Part shown: in pieces, positions 46,539 to 55,384 of the stretch
Layout of the letters: every line of letters starts with the position of its first letter
How positions within the stretch are numbered: position 1 is the stretch's first letter
From: Paraflavitalea sp. CAU 1676
GTDB taxonomy: Bacteria > Bacteroidota > Bacteroidia > Chitinophagales > Chitinophagaceae
NCBI RefSeq assembly: GCF_029223285.1
Contig: NZ_JARHUJ010000003.1
Span: forward strand, 434,001-498,000
Direction of reading: 5' to 3'
DNA: 64,000 nt
Translations under genes and position numbers: made by a program
The notes under the pieces: generated by a model
What the model saw: only the letters and a program-made list of their open reading frames with translations
The model's database searches: none
What the model was told of the DNA's origin: nothing

Positions 46539-46886
46539 ATGAATGAGAACTTTAAGATTGTATTAAACTATCTCCTCCTTGGACTCCTTACCATGGTCTA
46601 CGTTTATTATTGCGGTATACTTTTGGAGGGACACGGCTATGGATATAAGTTCAGAATGATACCATCACCGGTTTGCCTGTTAATATTTGTGTATCCCTTT
46701 TATCACTTCAAAAGTATAGTAAGGCATATCGTACCAATAGCCATTTGGACGCTGGGCTTTATGATCGTTTTTAGTGGTGGCGAAGACGCTGCTGCAGCGG
46801 GTGCGATTTTGCTATTAGGCGTCCTGGGATACGAGGCATTCAGCAATTACCAGACAAAGAAAGGCGAATCGCAGGAACGTCTTTGA
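46539..46886 (+). CDS. Small multi-pass membrane protein
   Basis: 115 residues from the ATG at 46539 (MNENFKIVLNYLLLGLL). Three or four hydrophobic segments are visible (YLLLGLLTMVYVYYCGILL, SPVCLLIFVYPFYHF, PIAIWTLGFMIVFSG, AGAILLLGVLGYEAF). Not recognised. Confidence 0.55.
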   Translation: MNENFKIVLNYLLLGLLTMVYVYYCGILLEGHGYGYKFRMIPSPVCLLIFVYPFYHFKSIVRHIVPIAIWTLGFMIVFSGGEDAAAAGAILLLGVLGYEAFSNYQTKKGESQERL

Positions 46887-47268
46887 CATCCGAAAGACTT
46901 AAACCTAAACAGCCGCCACCTCCCGATCCGCTGGCCCGCCAACAGGATGAACAAGCTTTGATCCCGGCCTGATCGACCCTTGGTCACCCTCCGATCAACT
47001 CCCGATCACTTCCTGAGTAGCCTTATAGGAAGGGCAAAGGAAGTCCGAGGGAAGTCCGGGGGAACTCCGGGGCAATGGCGAGCCAACAGGGCTCAAATGC
47101 AGGCTGAATGCGGATATTTGCCACTACAAAATGGCGGATGCAGTCCCATGGCGGGTTTGCTCGAAATGAGGAAATTCAAAAAGGAGATAGCAGACATAGA
47201 AAAAGGCGCGTATTACACCTCAAGTGTAATATACGAAAAAGCCCACAAAACATTGATTTGTTACACAG
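46887..47268. other. Non-coding gap with short repeats and a hairpin
   Basis: The gap has a GATC-rich stretch with CCGATC or CCCGATC repeats (46922-47005) and three CTCCGG/AAGTCCG-type repeats (47034-47072: GGAAGTCCG, GGGAAGTCCGG, GGAACTCCGGGG). A hairpin is at 47208-47235. The 99-codon frame at 46980-47279 has no family look. It resembles a dispersed intergenic repeat, but no copy elsewhere in the window confirms this. Confidence 0.45.
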
Positions 47269-47751
47269 TTAACTTTTAGCCAACTCCAGCTGCCTGATCC
47301 AACGGCGTGTCAACCACAAAGGGATCAATCCAAAGACGCCAAACGAGCAATCGATCACAATATGGAACCAGGGAATACCCCTGATCGGCCCCGCAATCAA
47401 GGCCAGCGGAAATACCGCCACACCCGCCAGCATCGCCCATTCGATCACCCACACATTGCGAACAGGATCCCTCCACGGACCAATAAACGCCATCCCGATC
47501 ACGATGTGCGCAAATGCCAGCCAGTCGTACCCATAAAACAGGAACGGAAATTGCCCGTTCATTGCATCGACACCCAGCCACACCTGGTACAAAAAGTCGC
47601 CGAGGAGCGTACCCCGCGGCACCGTGTCATGCTCCATCATCCATTTCAATTCCGTGTAAACCGGAAAAGCGGTAATGCCGCTTAGCATCAGCAGTACCAC
47701 AAACAGGATGATCATGCGCCGGATGCGGGCCAGGAGTTTTTGTGAAGTCAT
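47269..47751 (-). CDS. Hypothetical membrane protein (four-pass)
   Basis: 160 residues from the ATG at 47751 (MTSQKLLARIRRMIILFVVLL). About four membrane segments (IILFVVLLMLSGITAF, WLAFAHIVIGMAFIGPW, VIEWAMLAGVAVFPLALIAG, VFGLIPLWLTRR). The longer frame upstream is the opposite strand of the next gene. Not recognised. Confidence 0.65.
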   Translation of the reverse strand: MTSQKLLARIRRMIILFVVLLMLSGITAFPVYTELKWMMEHDTVPRGTLLGDFLYQVWLGVDAMNGQFPFLFYGYDWLAFAHIVIGMAFIGPWRDPVRNVWVIEWAMLAGVAVFPLALIAGPIRGIPWFHIVIDCSFGVFGLIPLWLTRRWIRQLELAKS

Positions 47752-47853
47752 GTTTAGTACATTTACAAAACGACGATGAGGGCGGGACCACACTGAAACA
47801 GTGCGTAAAAAACAAAGTCCTGCAAAGTCCGCCCCCTCCAAGATAATCAGCTT

Positions 47854-48957
47854 ATGAAGAAAATACAATCGATCCGCATCTTTTGGGTTCGTAATCTTAT
47901 CCGCCAATCGATAAACATCCCTTTGAGGCTCCAACAGGCGGCACCAGGGTCCGCTGAGCGTCATTCCCAAGGGCATCCCCACACAAACCATGTTCAATGG
48001 CTGGCCCCAGTTTTCCACAAGGCCAGGCCGACTCGCATCATTACCATCGCCGGATTTTCCATTGTCACGCTCGCCATCTTCCTCACCGACTGCAATTCCC
48101 GCCCATCGACGCAAGCTCACAAACCAGCCGTCGTATTCCAGACCGACTTCGGACTCAAAGACGGCGCCGTAAGCGCCATGAAAGGGGTAGCCACCGGGGT
48201 TGATGCCGACCTGAAACTCTACGACCTCACCCACGAAATACCGGCCTATAACATCTGGGAGGCAGCTTACCGTCTCCAGCAAACAGCACCTTACTGGCCG
48301 GCCGGCACAGTATTCGTTTCAGTAGTCGATCCCGGCGTAGGCACCACCAGGAAGTCGGTCGTGGCAAAAACCCGCAATGGATTATACATAGTAACACCCG
48401 ATAATGGCACATTAACACTAATCGCCGAATCAATTGGTATAGAATCCATCAGAGAGATTGATGAAGTAATAAATAGAAGACAAAACAGCCAACAGTCCTA
48501 TACCTTTCACGGGCGCGACGTGTATGCCTACACCGGAGCCCGACTGGCGTCCGGCGTCATCAGTTTTGAGCAGGTGGGGAAACCCCTCGGCGACCAAATA
48601 GTTAAGATCCCGTACGAAAAACCGGTCTTAAAAGACGACACGCTCACCGGCGGCATCCCTGTTTTAGACATTCAGTATGGAAATATCTGGACCAATATCA
48701 ATGATTCGGTTTTCAGACAGTTGAAACTGTCACCTGATAAAAAAATAAAGGTAAAGATCAGCAGGGGAGGGGTCGATTTCTTCAACGGTACCCTGCCATT
48801 CGTCAACACCTTCGGAGCGGTACCCGAAGGGGAGACGCTCGGCTATATGAACAGTTTGATGAACTTTTCGGTAGCGCTCAACATGCGGAGTTTTGCCGAC
48901 TCGTTCCACATCGCCAGCGGGCCCGGATGGAAGGTCGTCATAACACCGGCAAAATGA
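47854..48957 (+). CDS. SAM hydroxide adenosyltransferase-family protein (DUF62), exported
   Basis: 367 residues. The catalytic part begins at about residue 95: QTDFGLKDGAVSAMKGVATG, LYDLTHEIPAYNIWEAAY, FVSVVDPGVGTTRKSVV, TPDNGTLTLIAE. This is the SAM hydrolase/chlorinase/fluorinase superfamily (adenosine-forming SAM hydrolases). Before it lies an unusual N-terminal extension and a lipoprotein-like signal (IAGFSIVTLAIFLTDC, lipid Cys about residue 79) with no ATG close to it. Either the protein is long and exported from 47854 or it starts at a non-ATG codon. Confidence 0.8.
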   Translation: MKKIQSIRIFWVRNLIRQSINIPLRLQQAAPGSAERHSQGHPHTNHVQWLAPVFHKARPTRIITIAGFSIVTLAIFLTDCNSRPSTQAHKPAVVFQTDFGLKDGAVSAMKGVATGVDADLKLYDLTHEIPAYNIWEAAYRLQQTAPYWPAGTVFVSVVDPGVGTTRKSVVAKTRNGLYIVTPDNGTLTLIAESIGIESIREIDEVINRRQNSQQSYTFHGRDVYAYTGARLASGVISFEQVGKPLGDQIVKIPYEKPVLKDDTLTGGIPVLDIQYGNIWTNINDSVFRQLKLSPDKKIKVKISRGGVDFFNGTLPFVNTFGAVPEGETLGYMNSLMNFSVALNMRSFADSFHIASGPGWKVVITPAK

Positions 48958-49059
48958 GGGCGAAGGCTTTCGTATTCAGGGAATTGTTATTCTCCACAAT
49001 CGTGGAAAAGTGAAGTCAAAAAACACAGTTCGTTAACGGGTTTTCCGCCCTAAATAGGG

Positions 49060-49067
49060 TAGATTTG
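49060..49067 (+). promoter_or_regulatory. -7 promoter element of gyrA
   Basis: TAGATTTG, a perfect TAnnTTTG match, 63 bases before the gyrA start. A -33 TTTG is not at the ideal distance. Confidence 0.5.
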
Positions 49068-49130
49068 CCACCCATCACAGACCGTCGGCCTGACGGCCCA
49101 TAAAATGGATAAAATCAGCTAAATACAGCT

Positions 49131-51779
49131 ATGGAAGAGAATCTCATACCATCAGAAACGAACGATCAGAACAGGATCGTTCCCGTGAACATTGAAGAGC
49201 AGATGAAAACCGCGTACATCGACTACTCCATGTCGGTGATCGTAGGCCGGGCCCTGCCCGACGTACGGGATGGATTGAAGCCGGTACACCGGCGCATCCT
49301 CTACGCGATGAATGAAATGGGGGTTACTTACAACAAGCCGTATAAGAAGTCGGCCCGTATCGTGGGTGACGTACTCGGTAAATATCACCCCCACGGTGAT
49401 AGCTCCGTATACGACGCCATGGTGCGTATGGCGCAGGATTGGAGCATGCGCTATACACTCGTAGACAGCCAGGGTAACTTTGGTAGCCAGGACGGCGACG
49501 GACCGGCGGCCATGCGTTATACCGAGGTGCGCCTCGAAAAAATGGCCGAAGCCATGCTCGAGGATATCGACAAGGATACCGTCGACTTCCAGCTCAACTT
49601 CGACGACTCACTGAAAGAACCAACCGTATTGCCTTCCCGCCTGCCCAACCTGCTGCTCAACGGCTCCAGCGGTATCGCGGTAGGTATGGCCACGAATATC
49701 ATGCCCCATAACCTCACCGAGGTGATTGACGGCTGTATCGCCTATATCGATAAACGCGACATCACCATCGAAGAGATGATGAGTTACGTAAAAGCGCCCG
49801 ACTTCCCCACCGGAGGTATCATCTACGGAATGGAAGGCGTTAAAGCCGGTATGGCCACCGGCCGCGGCCGCGTCGTATTGCGCGGACGTGTAATGCTCGA
49901 TGCCAAGCCCAGCGGCCGCGAGCAGATCATCATCACCGAAGTACCTTACCAGGTAAACCGCGATGCCCTTTGCGATCGCATCGGCCAGCTGGTAAATGAA
50001 AAGATTGTTGAAGGCATCGCCCACGTCAACAACGAATCGAACGAAAAAGAAGGCACCCGTATCGTAGTTGACCTCAAGCGCGATGCCATCGCCAACGTGG
50101 TGATCAACCAACTGTACAAATACACCGAACTCCAGACCTCATACGGTATCAACAACGTGGCCCTGGTAAAGGGACGCCCGAAGATCCTGAGCGTAAGGGA
50201 TATGATCGCCGAGTTCGTGGAGTTCCGCCACGAAGTGATCGTACGCCGCACCGAGTTCGAACTGCGCGAAGCGCAGAAGAAAGCCCACATCCTGCAAGGC
50301 TACCTGATCGCACTCGATCACCTCGATGAAGTGATCGCCATGATCCGCGCCTCTGCAACACCCGAGATCGCCAAGGAAAACCTGGTGAATGCCGGATGGG
50401 GATTGGATGAGATACAAGCCAAAGCCATCCTCGAACTCCGCCTCCAGCGCTTAACCGGCATGGAACGCGATAAGATCAAGCAGGAATACGACGAACTGAT
50501 GAAACTGATCGCTCACCTCCAGGAACTGCTCGCCAACGAAGGCATGCGTTACGATGTGATCAAGGCCGAACTGCTCGAGATCAAGGAGAAATTCGGCGAC
50601 GCCCGTAAAACCGAGATCACTTACCTCGATGATGAGGTTAGTATCAAGGACCTGATCAAGGAAGAAGATGTGGTGATCACCATATCGCACCTCGGTTACA
50701 TCAAACGCACATCTGCCAACGAATACCGCGCCCAGAAGAGAGGCGGCCGTGGTGTGATCGGCGGAAAGACCCGCGAAGAGGATTACATCGAACACCTCTT
50801 TGTGGCCTCCACCCACCATACCATGCTGTTCTTTACCGAAAAAGGACGCTGCTTCTGGCTCAACGTGTATCAGATCCCCGAAGGCGAAAAGACCGGCAAG
50901 GGCCGCGCCATCCAGAATATGATCCAGATACCGCCCGATGATAAGGTGCGCGCCATCATCGACGTACGCGACCTGGAAGATAAAGACTTTGTCAAGAGCC
51001 AATATATTGTACTTTGCACCAAGAAAGGCATCCTGAAGAAGACCGAACTGGAAGACTTCAGCAATCCCCGCAGAACCGGTGTGAACGCCATTAATATCCT
51101 CGAAGGCGATGAATTGCTCGAAGCCAGGATGACCGACGGCAATAGTGAGATCATGCTCGCTGTAAAAAGTGGCCGCGCGATCCGTTTCCCCGAAGACAAA
51201 GTACGCTCTACAGGTCGTGGCGCAACCGGCGTAACCGGTGTGGAATTGGAAGACGAAAATGATGAGGTTATTGGCATGATATGTGTCAACAAGGACGACA
51301 AATCCCGTACAGTACTGGTTGTGAGTGAAAAGGGCTACGGAAAACGTACCCAGATCGACGAATACCGCATCACCAACCGGGGCGGAAAGGGTGTTAAGAC
51401 CATCAGTGTCACCGACAAAACCGGACCGCTGGTAGGCATCCTCGACGTAACCGAACAGGAAGACCTGATGATCACCTGTAAAAGCGGCGTCACCATCCGG
51501 ATGCCGGTGAAGGGCGTGAGCGAACAAGGCCGGGCTACCCAGGGGGTAAAGCTGATCCGACTCAACGAAGGCGACGAGATCGCCGCCATCACCAAGCTCG
51601 ATGAAGATGATGAAGAAAATGGTGATACCCAGGCACTCGTAGCCGGCGCTGTAGAAGGAGCCACTGAGGGAGAAACAGCCGAAAGCGCAGCTCCCGAAGC
51701 ATTAAATGACGAGACGCAGGCAACCGGCGGCGAAGAATCGGCATCTGATGAAAATACAGAGACAGAAAACCCATCATAA
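49131..51779 (+). CDS. gyrA: DNA gyrase subunit A
   Basis: An 882-residue type II topoisomerase subunit that breaks and rejoins DNA. The N-terminal winged helix and catalytic region have [17 protein letters not shown] (the quinolone-determining region, Ser kept at the position of E. coli Ser83) and the catalytic Tyr in [10 protein letters not shown]. The C-terminal beta-pinwheel carries the GyrA box as QKRGGRG, marking gyrase rather than topoisomerase IV. The tail (about residues 830-882) is acidic and Ala/Glu/Thr-rich. Confidence 0.98.
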   Translation: MEENLIPSETNDQNRIVPVNIEEQMKTAYIDYSMSVIVGRALPDVRDGLKPVHRRILYAMNEMGVTYNKPYKKSARIVGDVLGKYHPHGDSSVYDAMVRMAQDWSMRYTLVDSQGNFGSQDGDGPAAMRYTEVRLEKMAEAMLEDIDKDTVDFQLNFDDSLKEPTVLPSRLPNLLLNGSSGIAVGMATNIMPHNLTEVIDGCIAYIDKRDITIEEMMSYVKAPDFPTGGIIYGMEGVKAGMATGRGRVVLRGRVMLDAKPSGREQIIITEVPYQVNRDALCDRIGQLVNEKIVEGIAHVNNESNEKEGTRIVVDLKRDAIANVVINQLYKYTELQTSYGINNVALVKGRPKILSVRDMIAEFVEFRHEVIVRRTEFELREAQKKAHILQGYLIALDHLDEVIAMIRASATPEIAKENLVNAGWGLDEIQAKAILELRLQRLTGMERDKIKQEYDELMKLIAHLQELLANEGMRYDVIKAELLEIKEKFGDARKTEITYLDDEVSIKDLIKEEDVVITISHLGYIKRTSANEYRAQKRGGRGVIGGKTREEDYIEHLFVASTHHTMLFFTEKGRCFWLNVYQIPEGEKTGKGRAIQNMIQIPPDDKVRAIIDVRDLEDKDFVKSQYIVLCTKKGILKKTELEDFSNPRRTGVNAINILEGDELLEARMTDGNSEIMLAVKSGRAIRFPEDKVRSTGRGATGVTGVELEDENDEVIGMICVNKDDKSRTVLVVSEKGYGKRTQIDEYRITNRGGKGVKTISVTDKTGPLVGILDVTEQEDLMITCKSGVTIRMPVKGVSEQGRATQGVKLIRLNEGDEIAAITKLDEDDEENGDTQALVAGAVEGATEGETAESAAPEALNDETQATGGEESASDENTETENPS

Positions 51780-51811
51780 AACCAACTATCACATTAAACT
51801 ATAAGCAAACA

Positions 51812-53194
51812 ATGAAAAAAGTATTGCTGACCGGATTGCTGGCCGCTACAGGATTGGGACTCTATGCCCAAAAGCTGGACAAGGCTAAAGACCTGCTCAC
51901 CCAAAAGAAGCTCCCTGCAGCTAAAACTGAGATCGACGGAGTAGTTGCCGCTGAAAAAACAGCCAGCAACCCCGATGCCTGGTACACAAGAGCCAAGATC
52001 TACGCCGCTATTAGCAAAGATTCTTCGCTGAAAGGCACCGTACCCGATGCCCGCGACCAGGTAATGTCATCTTTGAAGAAGTACCAGGAACTGGAAGACG
52101 CCAAGGAAAAAGACCCCGCCAAGAGATACATCGCATCGACCATGGACGGCAACTCAGCCCTGATCGACGTGTACTCCGGCTATTCCAAAGACGGTGCTTC
52201 TTTCTACAACGCCGGTAACTACAACGATGCGTTGACCAACTTCAAAAAGACCCTCGAAGTATTCGATGTGCTCGCTGCCAAAGGCATCGTGCCCATGAAA
52301 CTCGATACCACCACCACGCTGTACGCCGGTATCTCTGCCGAAAAGGCCAACAAGCCCGACGAAGCAGCTATATACTACTCAAAGATCGCCGAAGCCAAAT
52401 GTAAGAGCGAAGGTTTCGTAGAGATCTACAAATGGCTGGCCGACCACTACCGTCAGAAAGGCGATGTGGCTACTTCTCAAAAGTTCTCAGCCCTCGGAAA
52501 AGAAGTATATCCCCAGGATTCATTCTGGACTGGCTTCGACCTCGAAATGCTGAGCGAGAAAGGCACCAAGGCTGAGTTGTTCAAGAAGTATGAGGAAGTA
52601 ATCAAGGAAAATCCCGATAACCATATCTTCCTGTTCAACTATGCAGTGGAGCTGTACAAAGAAGGTTACAACGAAGACGTCACCAAGCGCCCGGCCAACT
52701 CGAAAGAGCTGATCGCCAAGGCAGCTGAAATGATGAAGCGCACCCTGGAAAAGAAGCCTGATTACGCCAATGCCAATATGGTAATGGGCCAGATCCTGTA
52801 CAACCAGGGCGTAGACATCAATACCGAGAATAAAGCGATCCGCCCAACCGGTGGTGCTAAATTGACGCCCGACCAACTGAAGAAGAAAGAAGAACTCCGT
52901 TTGGAAGTGGTGAAGAAGTTCGACGAAGCAACTCCTTATTTCCAGAAGGTTGATCAACTGCTCGACAAGCAGGGCAAGCTGAAGATGGACGAAAAAGAGA
53001 TCCTGAAGAATGCACTGGATCTGATGATCACCATCAACGAAGAAAAGACAGCTCAACTGGAGTCCAAGCGCAATGCTGCCGAACTGAAAAAAGCGGCTGC
53101 AGAAGTGAAGACCTACGAAGCAGACATCAAAAAGCTGCAGGATCAGACCACTGCACTCACCGAAAAGTTCAACAACGTAGACCGTAAGCACTAA
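51812..53194 (+). CDS. TPR-containing exported protein
   Basis: 460 residues with a signal peptide (residues 3-19, ends YAQ). TPR-like helices run through it (AWYTRAKIYAAISKD, ASFYNAGNYNDALTNFKKTLEVF, NPDNHIFLFNYAVELYKEGYN, DYANANMVMGQILYNQG). A C-terminal coiled coil (about 405-460) is Lys/Glu-rich. It follows gyrA by 32 bases and likely shares its transcript. The function is unknown. Confidence 0.7.
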   Translation: MKKVLLTGLLAATGLGLYAQKLDKAKDLLTQKKLPAAKTEIDGVVAAEKTASNPDAWYTRAKIYAAISKDSSLKGTVPDARDQVMSSLKKYQELEDAKEKDPAKRYIASTMDGNSALIDVYSGYSKDGASFYNAGNYNDALTNFKKTLEVFDVLAAKGIVPMKLDTTTTLYAGISAEKANKPDEAAIYYSKIAEAKCKSEGFVEIYKWLADHYRQKGDVATSQKFSALGKEVYPQDSFWTGFDLEMLSEKGTKAELFKKYEEVIKENPDNHIFLFNYAVELYKEGYNEDVTKRPANSKELIAKAAEMMKRTLEKKPDYANANMVMGQILYNQGVDINTENKAIRPTGGAKLTPDQLKKKEELRLEVVKKFDEATPYFQKVDQLLDKQGKLKMDEKEILKNALDLMITINEEKTAQLESKRNAAELKKAAAEVKTYEADIKKLQDQTTALTEKFNNVDRKH

Positions 53195-53258
53195 GCAGAA
53201 CCCTGTAGCGGTAAAAAACACGCTGCAAGCGGGATTACTGGTAAGAATATTATAAGAG

Positions 53259-53288
53259 AACCCTCGTTATTACGAGGGTTTTTTTTAT
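53259..53288 (+). terminator. Terminator after the TPR gene
   Basis: AACCCTCGT (53259-53267) pairs with ACGAGGGTT (53272-53280) around TATT, followed by eight Ts. Confidence 0.9.
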
Positions 53289-53325
53289 TTTTAAAGTAGT
53301 TCCTAACCTTTAAACAACGTGAGAC

Positions 53326-53514
53326 ATGTCAAGCTACAACGATCTGCTGCTATTAGTGTTTATTCTCGTCACCGTACCATGCTTTACGTACTGGATGGGT
53401 TACCGCAGTGGGGAGAAATCGGGCGAGTTGAGAGTGTATAAGGATATACAAGACAAAAGCCACGCCGACATGGAAGCGACACCGGGCTTAACAGACGCAC
53501 CGGCATCCGCTTAA
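53326..53514 (+). CDS. Small single-pass membrane protein
   Basis: 62 residues with one membrane segment (LLLLVFILVTVPCFTYWMGY, residues 6-25) and a polar tail (GEKSGELRVYKDI). It is set between two intrinsic terminators (53259-53288 and 53568-53593), so it is a separate transcription unit. Not recognised. It is the last host gene before the foreign region. Confidence 0.5.
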   Translation: MSSYNDLLLLVFILVTVPCFTYWMGYRSGEKSGELRVYKDIQDKSHADMEATPGLTDAPASA

Positions 53515-54180
53515 CATCGAAGCTAAAGACCAACCGACAGGCAACATTACACCGAAACTTATTTGAAGGCAAAGTCTCCGCTTTGCCTTTTTTCGTGCCT
53601 GCGAGGGCTGGAAATGACGCTTGAAGGCCTGGGCTTTTCTCAAAACCGTCACCACCCGAAGTGCGCCAGATTCGGGTAAACCCGGCTGGGATGCAGATAC
53701 GGCAGCCACACCAGAGGTCAGGTAGGTTTATTTTAGCCGGGTTCCGGGCGCTAAGTCAGCTTGGAATGGTTGGTTAAAAGACCAGGCTGTGGGGTAGTTT
53801 CGGGGGTAGGAAATCGTAAACCGGCGGCTCCCGAAGCCCGAACCAACTCCATCCAAACCCGCCTGAAAGCCCGCCTTTAAATGCACTCATATTCACTGCA
53901 CATTGCACTGGCCCTCTATGAAAAGTGCGGGTTTTAGGCAACTCCAGTGCCATTACAGTAGGGTACACAGGCTATAAACAGCGGATTCTCCGTGAATTAC
54001 ACACGTTTTAAAAGAGAGTTTCGAATAAATAGGGGACTTAAAAGAGGAAGGAATAGCCGCTATTGCCTTTATTCTTAGGCTTTTGCGACATGGCGAGTAT
54101 TTTACGTATAAAAGTCACTGTGAATAGAGTTTCAAACAGTGAAATATAGTAACTTCCATTTAGTAGTTCTTTGACTTAGG
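53515..54180. other. Non-coding gap and possible host/element boundary
   Basis: Host-like GC-rich sequence runs to about 53940. From about 54000 the bases turn AT-rich and stay so. I see no credible gene here; the 64-codon minus frame at 53774-53968 is rich in stray residues. The left end of the phage-like element probably lies near 53940-54010, but no attachment repeat can be named without the right end. Confidence 0.5.
53568..53593 (+). terminator. Intrinsic terminator
   Basis: GGCAAAG (53568-53574) pairs with CTTTGCC (53581-53587), followed by TTTTTT. Confidence 0.85.
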
Positions 54181-54305
54181 CACATGAAAGATAGCTGAAA
54201 GGAATTTTTGCTATCTCTATCTTGTTAAACATGGATTGAGTGAATACTTGATTCGGGAGATAAGGGAGCTTAGTTAAGTGCAAGGCGACAGCGTTCGCCT
54301 TTTTA
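54180..54305 (+). ncRNA. Candidate small RNA in the leader, ended by an intrinsic terminator
   Basis: No gene lies here, yet GATAGC (54190-54195) pairs with GCTATC (54210-54215), and an intrinsic terminator AAGGCGA/TCGCCTT plus TTTT lies at 54282-54304. A TTCTTTGAC stretch at 54167-54175 precedes it, but without a consensus promoter. It may be a regulatory transcript of the element. Confidence 0.3.
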
Positions 54306-54367
54306 ATGTAGTATGCTATTTAACATAACGTTAAGAATACCACAGCATCAAAAACGCACTTAACTAA
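54270..54367. repeat. 12-bp inverted repeat around the leader terminator
   Basis: TTAGTTAAGTGC at 54270-54281 and its complement GCACTTAACTAA at 54356-54367, exact over 12 bases, with the terminator hairpin between them. Confidence 0.6.
54282..54304 (+). terminator. Leader terminator
   Basis: AAGGCGA (54282-54288) pairs with TCGCCTT (54295-54301), followed by TTT. It has no gene before it. Confidence 0.55.
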
Positions 54368-54389
54368 CTGATTCTCAATTCAAGTTGCA

Positions 54390-54555
54390 TCCATTAAAAA
54401 AAACATAAGAGGGTAGAAGGCCATATGTTTTTTAAAGTGGATATGAATAAAGCTTTCCACTGTCTCAATTAGTCAATTTTTCTTTTTATTCTCCTATCGG
54501 TCAGGGAACAATTTCCCGACCATTTAATTTCTTTTACAAGCGCCACGTTCGGCGC
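54390..54555. promoter_or_regulatory. Multi-hairpin segment (candidate origin or control region)
   Basis: Four nested or adjacent hairpins: AAAAAACATA (54398-54407) with TATGTTTTTT (54424-54433); AGTGGA (54436-54441) with TCCACT (54456-54461); GGTC-GGGAA (54499-54508) with TTCCC-GACC (54513-54521); GCGCC (54540-54544) with GGCGC (54551-54555). Such clusters are typical of ssDNA replicon intergenic regions; origin function is inferred. Confidence 0.45.
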
Positions 54556-54584
54556 AAAATTTCCCATCAAAAATTCAAAAGGTT

Positions 54585-54760
54585 AGTGCAGTCTCATAGG
54601 TAGTTGCACTTATCGTGGTTCGCATGTATTTGATTTAGGTCAACTAACGTATACGTATAACTACCTTTAATCCATTCATTTTGAATATTTTAACATTAGT
54701 ATAAGTGCATTTGCGCTACCGATCGCATCCATTTAAACGTAGTAAAAAGGTAGGTACCTA
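54585..54760. promoter_or_regulatory. Operator-like region before the 168-residue gene
   Basis: AGTGCA-type motifs occur at 54585, 54605 (inverted) and 54703, and earlier at 54276 and 54357. GGTAGTTGCACTTAT (54599-54613) is mirrored by ATAAGTGCA and CTACC (54701-54720). Palindromes ACGTATACGT (54647-54656) and TAGGTACCTA (54751-54760) lie inside. A possible promoter is TTG (54681-54683), 22 bases, TGCATTTG (54706-54713), overlapping one repeat arm. Confidence 0.45.
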
Positions 54761-54786
54761 AATCTCTAACCAAAAAAGATCGGTCT

Positions 54787-55293
54787 ATGAACAACGTTAA
54801 GAATGACGGCGCAAAGCCAATCACGCTGCAGGCAGTAGAAAGACAACCAGAGATTACACCGGTTAAAAAGCTAAAACCGAAGCCGGTTAAGGAAAAAGTG
54901 GTTTACAAGAGTTCAATGGAACGAATGACGAACCGTGATTGGACTGGATTAAAAAAACGTTTGCGGTACATGAGGGGGCAATTGGACTGCATGTACACTT
55001 TTGATTCACACATCTATTTACTTAATCCTGATTTAGCTCCCCCCAAGGCTTTGCAACGGAAAAAGCGAAAGGAAATCAGGCAGCTTGTAAATGCAATAGA
55101 CCTGCTTTTGGAATTCGAAGGGCTGGTGAACTTGAGGTACTTTACGAGGGAAGACTTTAAGCCAGGCGAAAGGGCACCGTTTACGATACTGGCAAATAAA
55201 CCCTATACGGTAACCCCATATGCAGCAAAGCATCCATTGACGACAAATAGAAATCCGGTCCCGTTCTGCTATGGTCCCCGAAAGAAATTTTAA
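54787..55293 (+). CDS. Basic protein of unknown function (first gene of the element)
   Basis: 168 residues, strongly basic and without a membrane segment. The N-terminal 45 residues are Lys/Pro-rich and probably disordered (KKLKPKPVKEKVVYK); a helical core follows (GLKKRLRYMRGQLDCM, RKEIRQLVNAIDLLLEFEG), and the tail is polar and ends RKKF. I do not recognise a family. Its position after an operator-rich leader suggests an early or regulatory role. The first codons hold a 12-base direct repeat of the leader (AACGTTAAGAAT at 54327 and 54793). Confidence 0.6.
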   Translation: MNNVKNDGAKPITLQAVERQPEITPVKKLKPKPVKEKVVYKSSMERMTNRDWTGLKKRLRYMRGQLDCMYTFDSHIYLLNPDLAPPKALQRKKRKEIRQLVNAIDLLLEFEGLVNLRYFTREDFKPGERAPFTILANKPYTVTPYAAKHPLTTNRNPVPFCYGPRKKF

Positions 55294-55384
55294 GTTAGCA
55301 AGCTACCCCCATTAAATTCTGAAATCCGTCCCTTTCTCTTTCCCATTGTCTCTCGCGTTTATTAATTTTTAAATCATACATTTT

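Noticed and set aside
46980-47279. 99-residue frame.
   Set aside because: It crosses repeat-rich non-coding sequence and has no protein character.
53774-53968. 64-residue minus-strand frame at the element boundary.
   Set aside because: Composition unlike protein, no start context.
54180-54305. 6S RNA or another named RNA family in the leader.
   Set aside because: No consistent long rod structure can be drawn; only one hairpin and a terminator are certain.
54691-54718. dif-like site for Xer recombination (TTAACATTAGTATAAGTGCA).
   Set aside because: Only the TTAACAT half resembles a Xer arm; the second half does not match.
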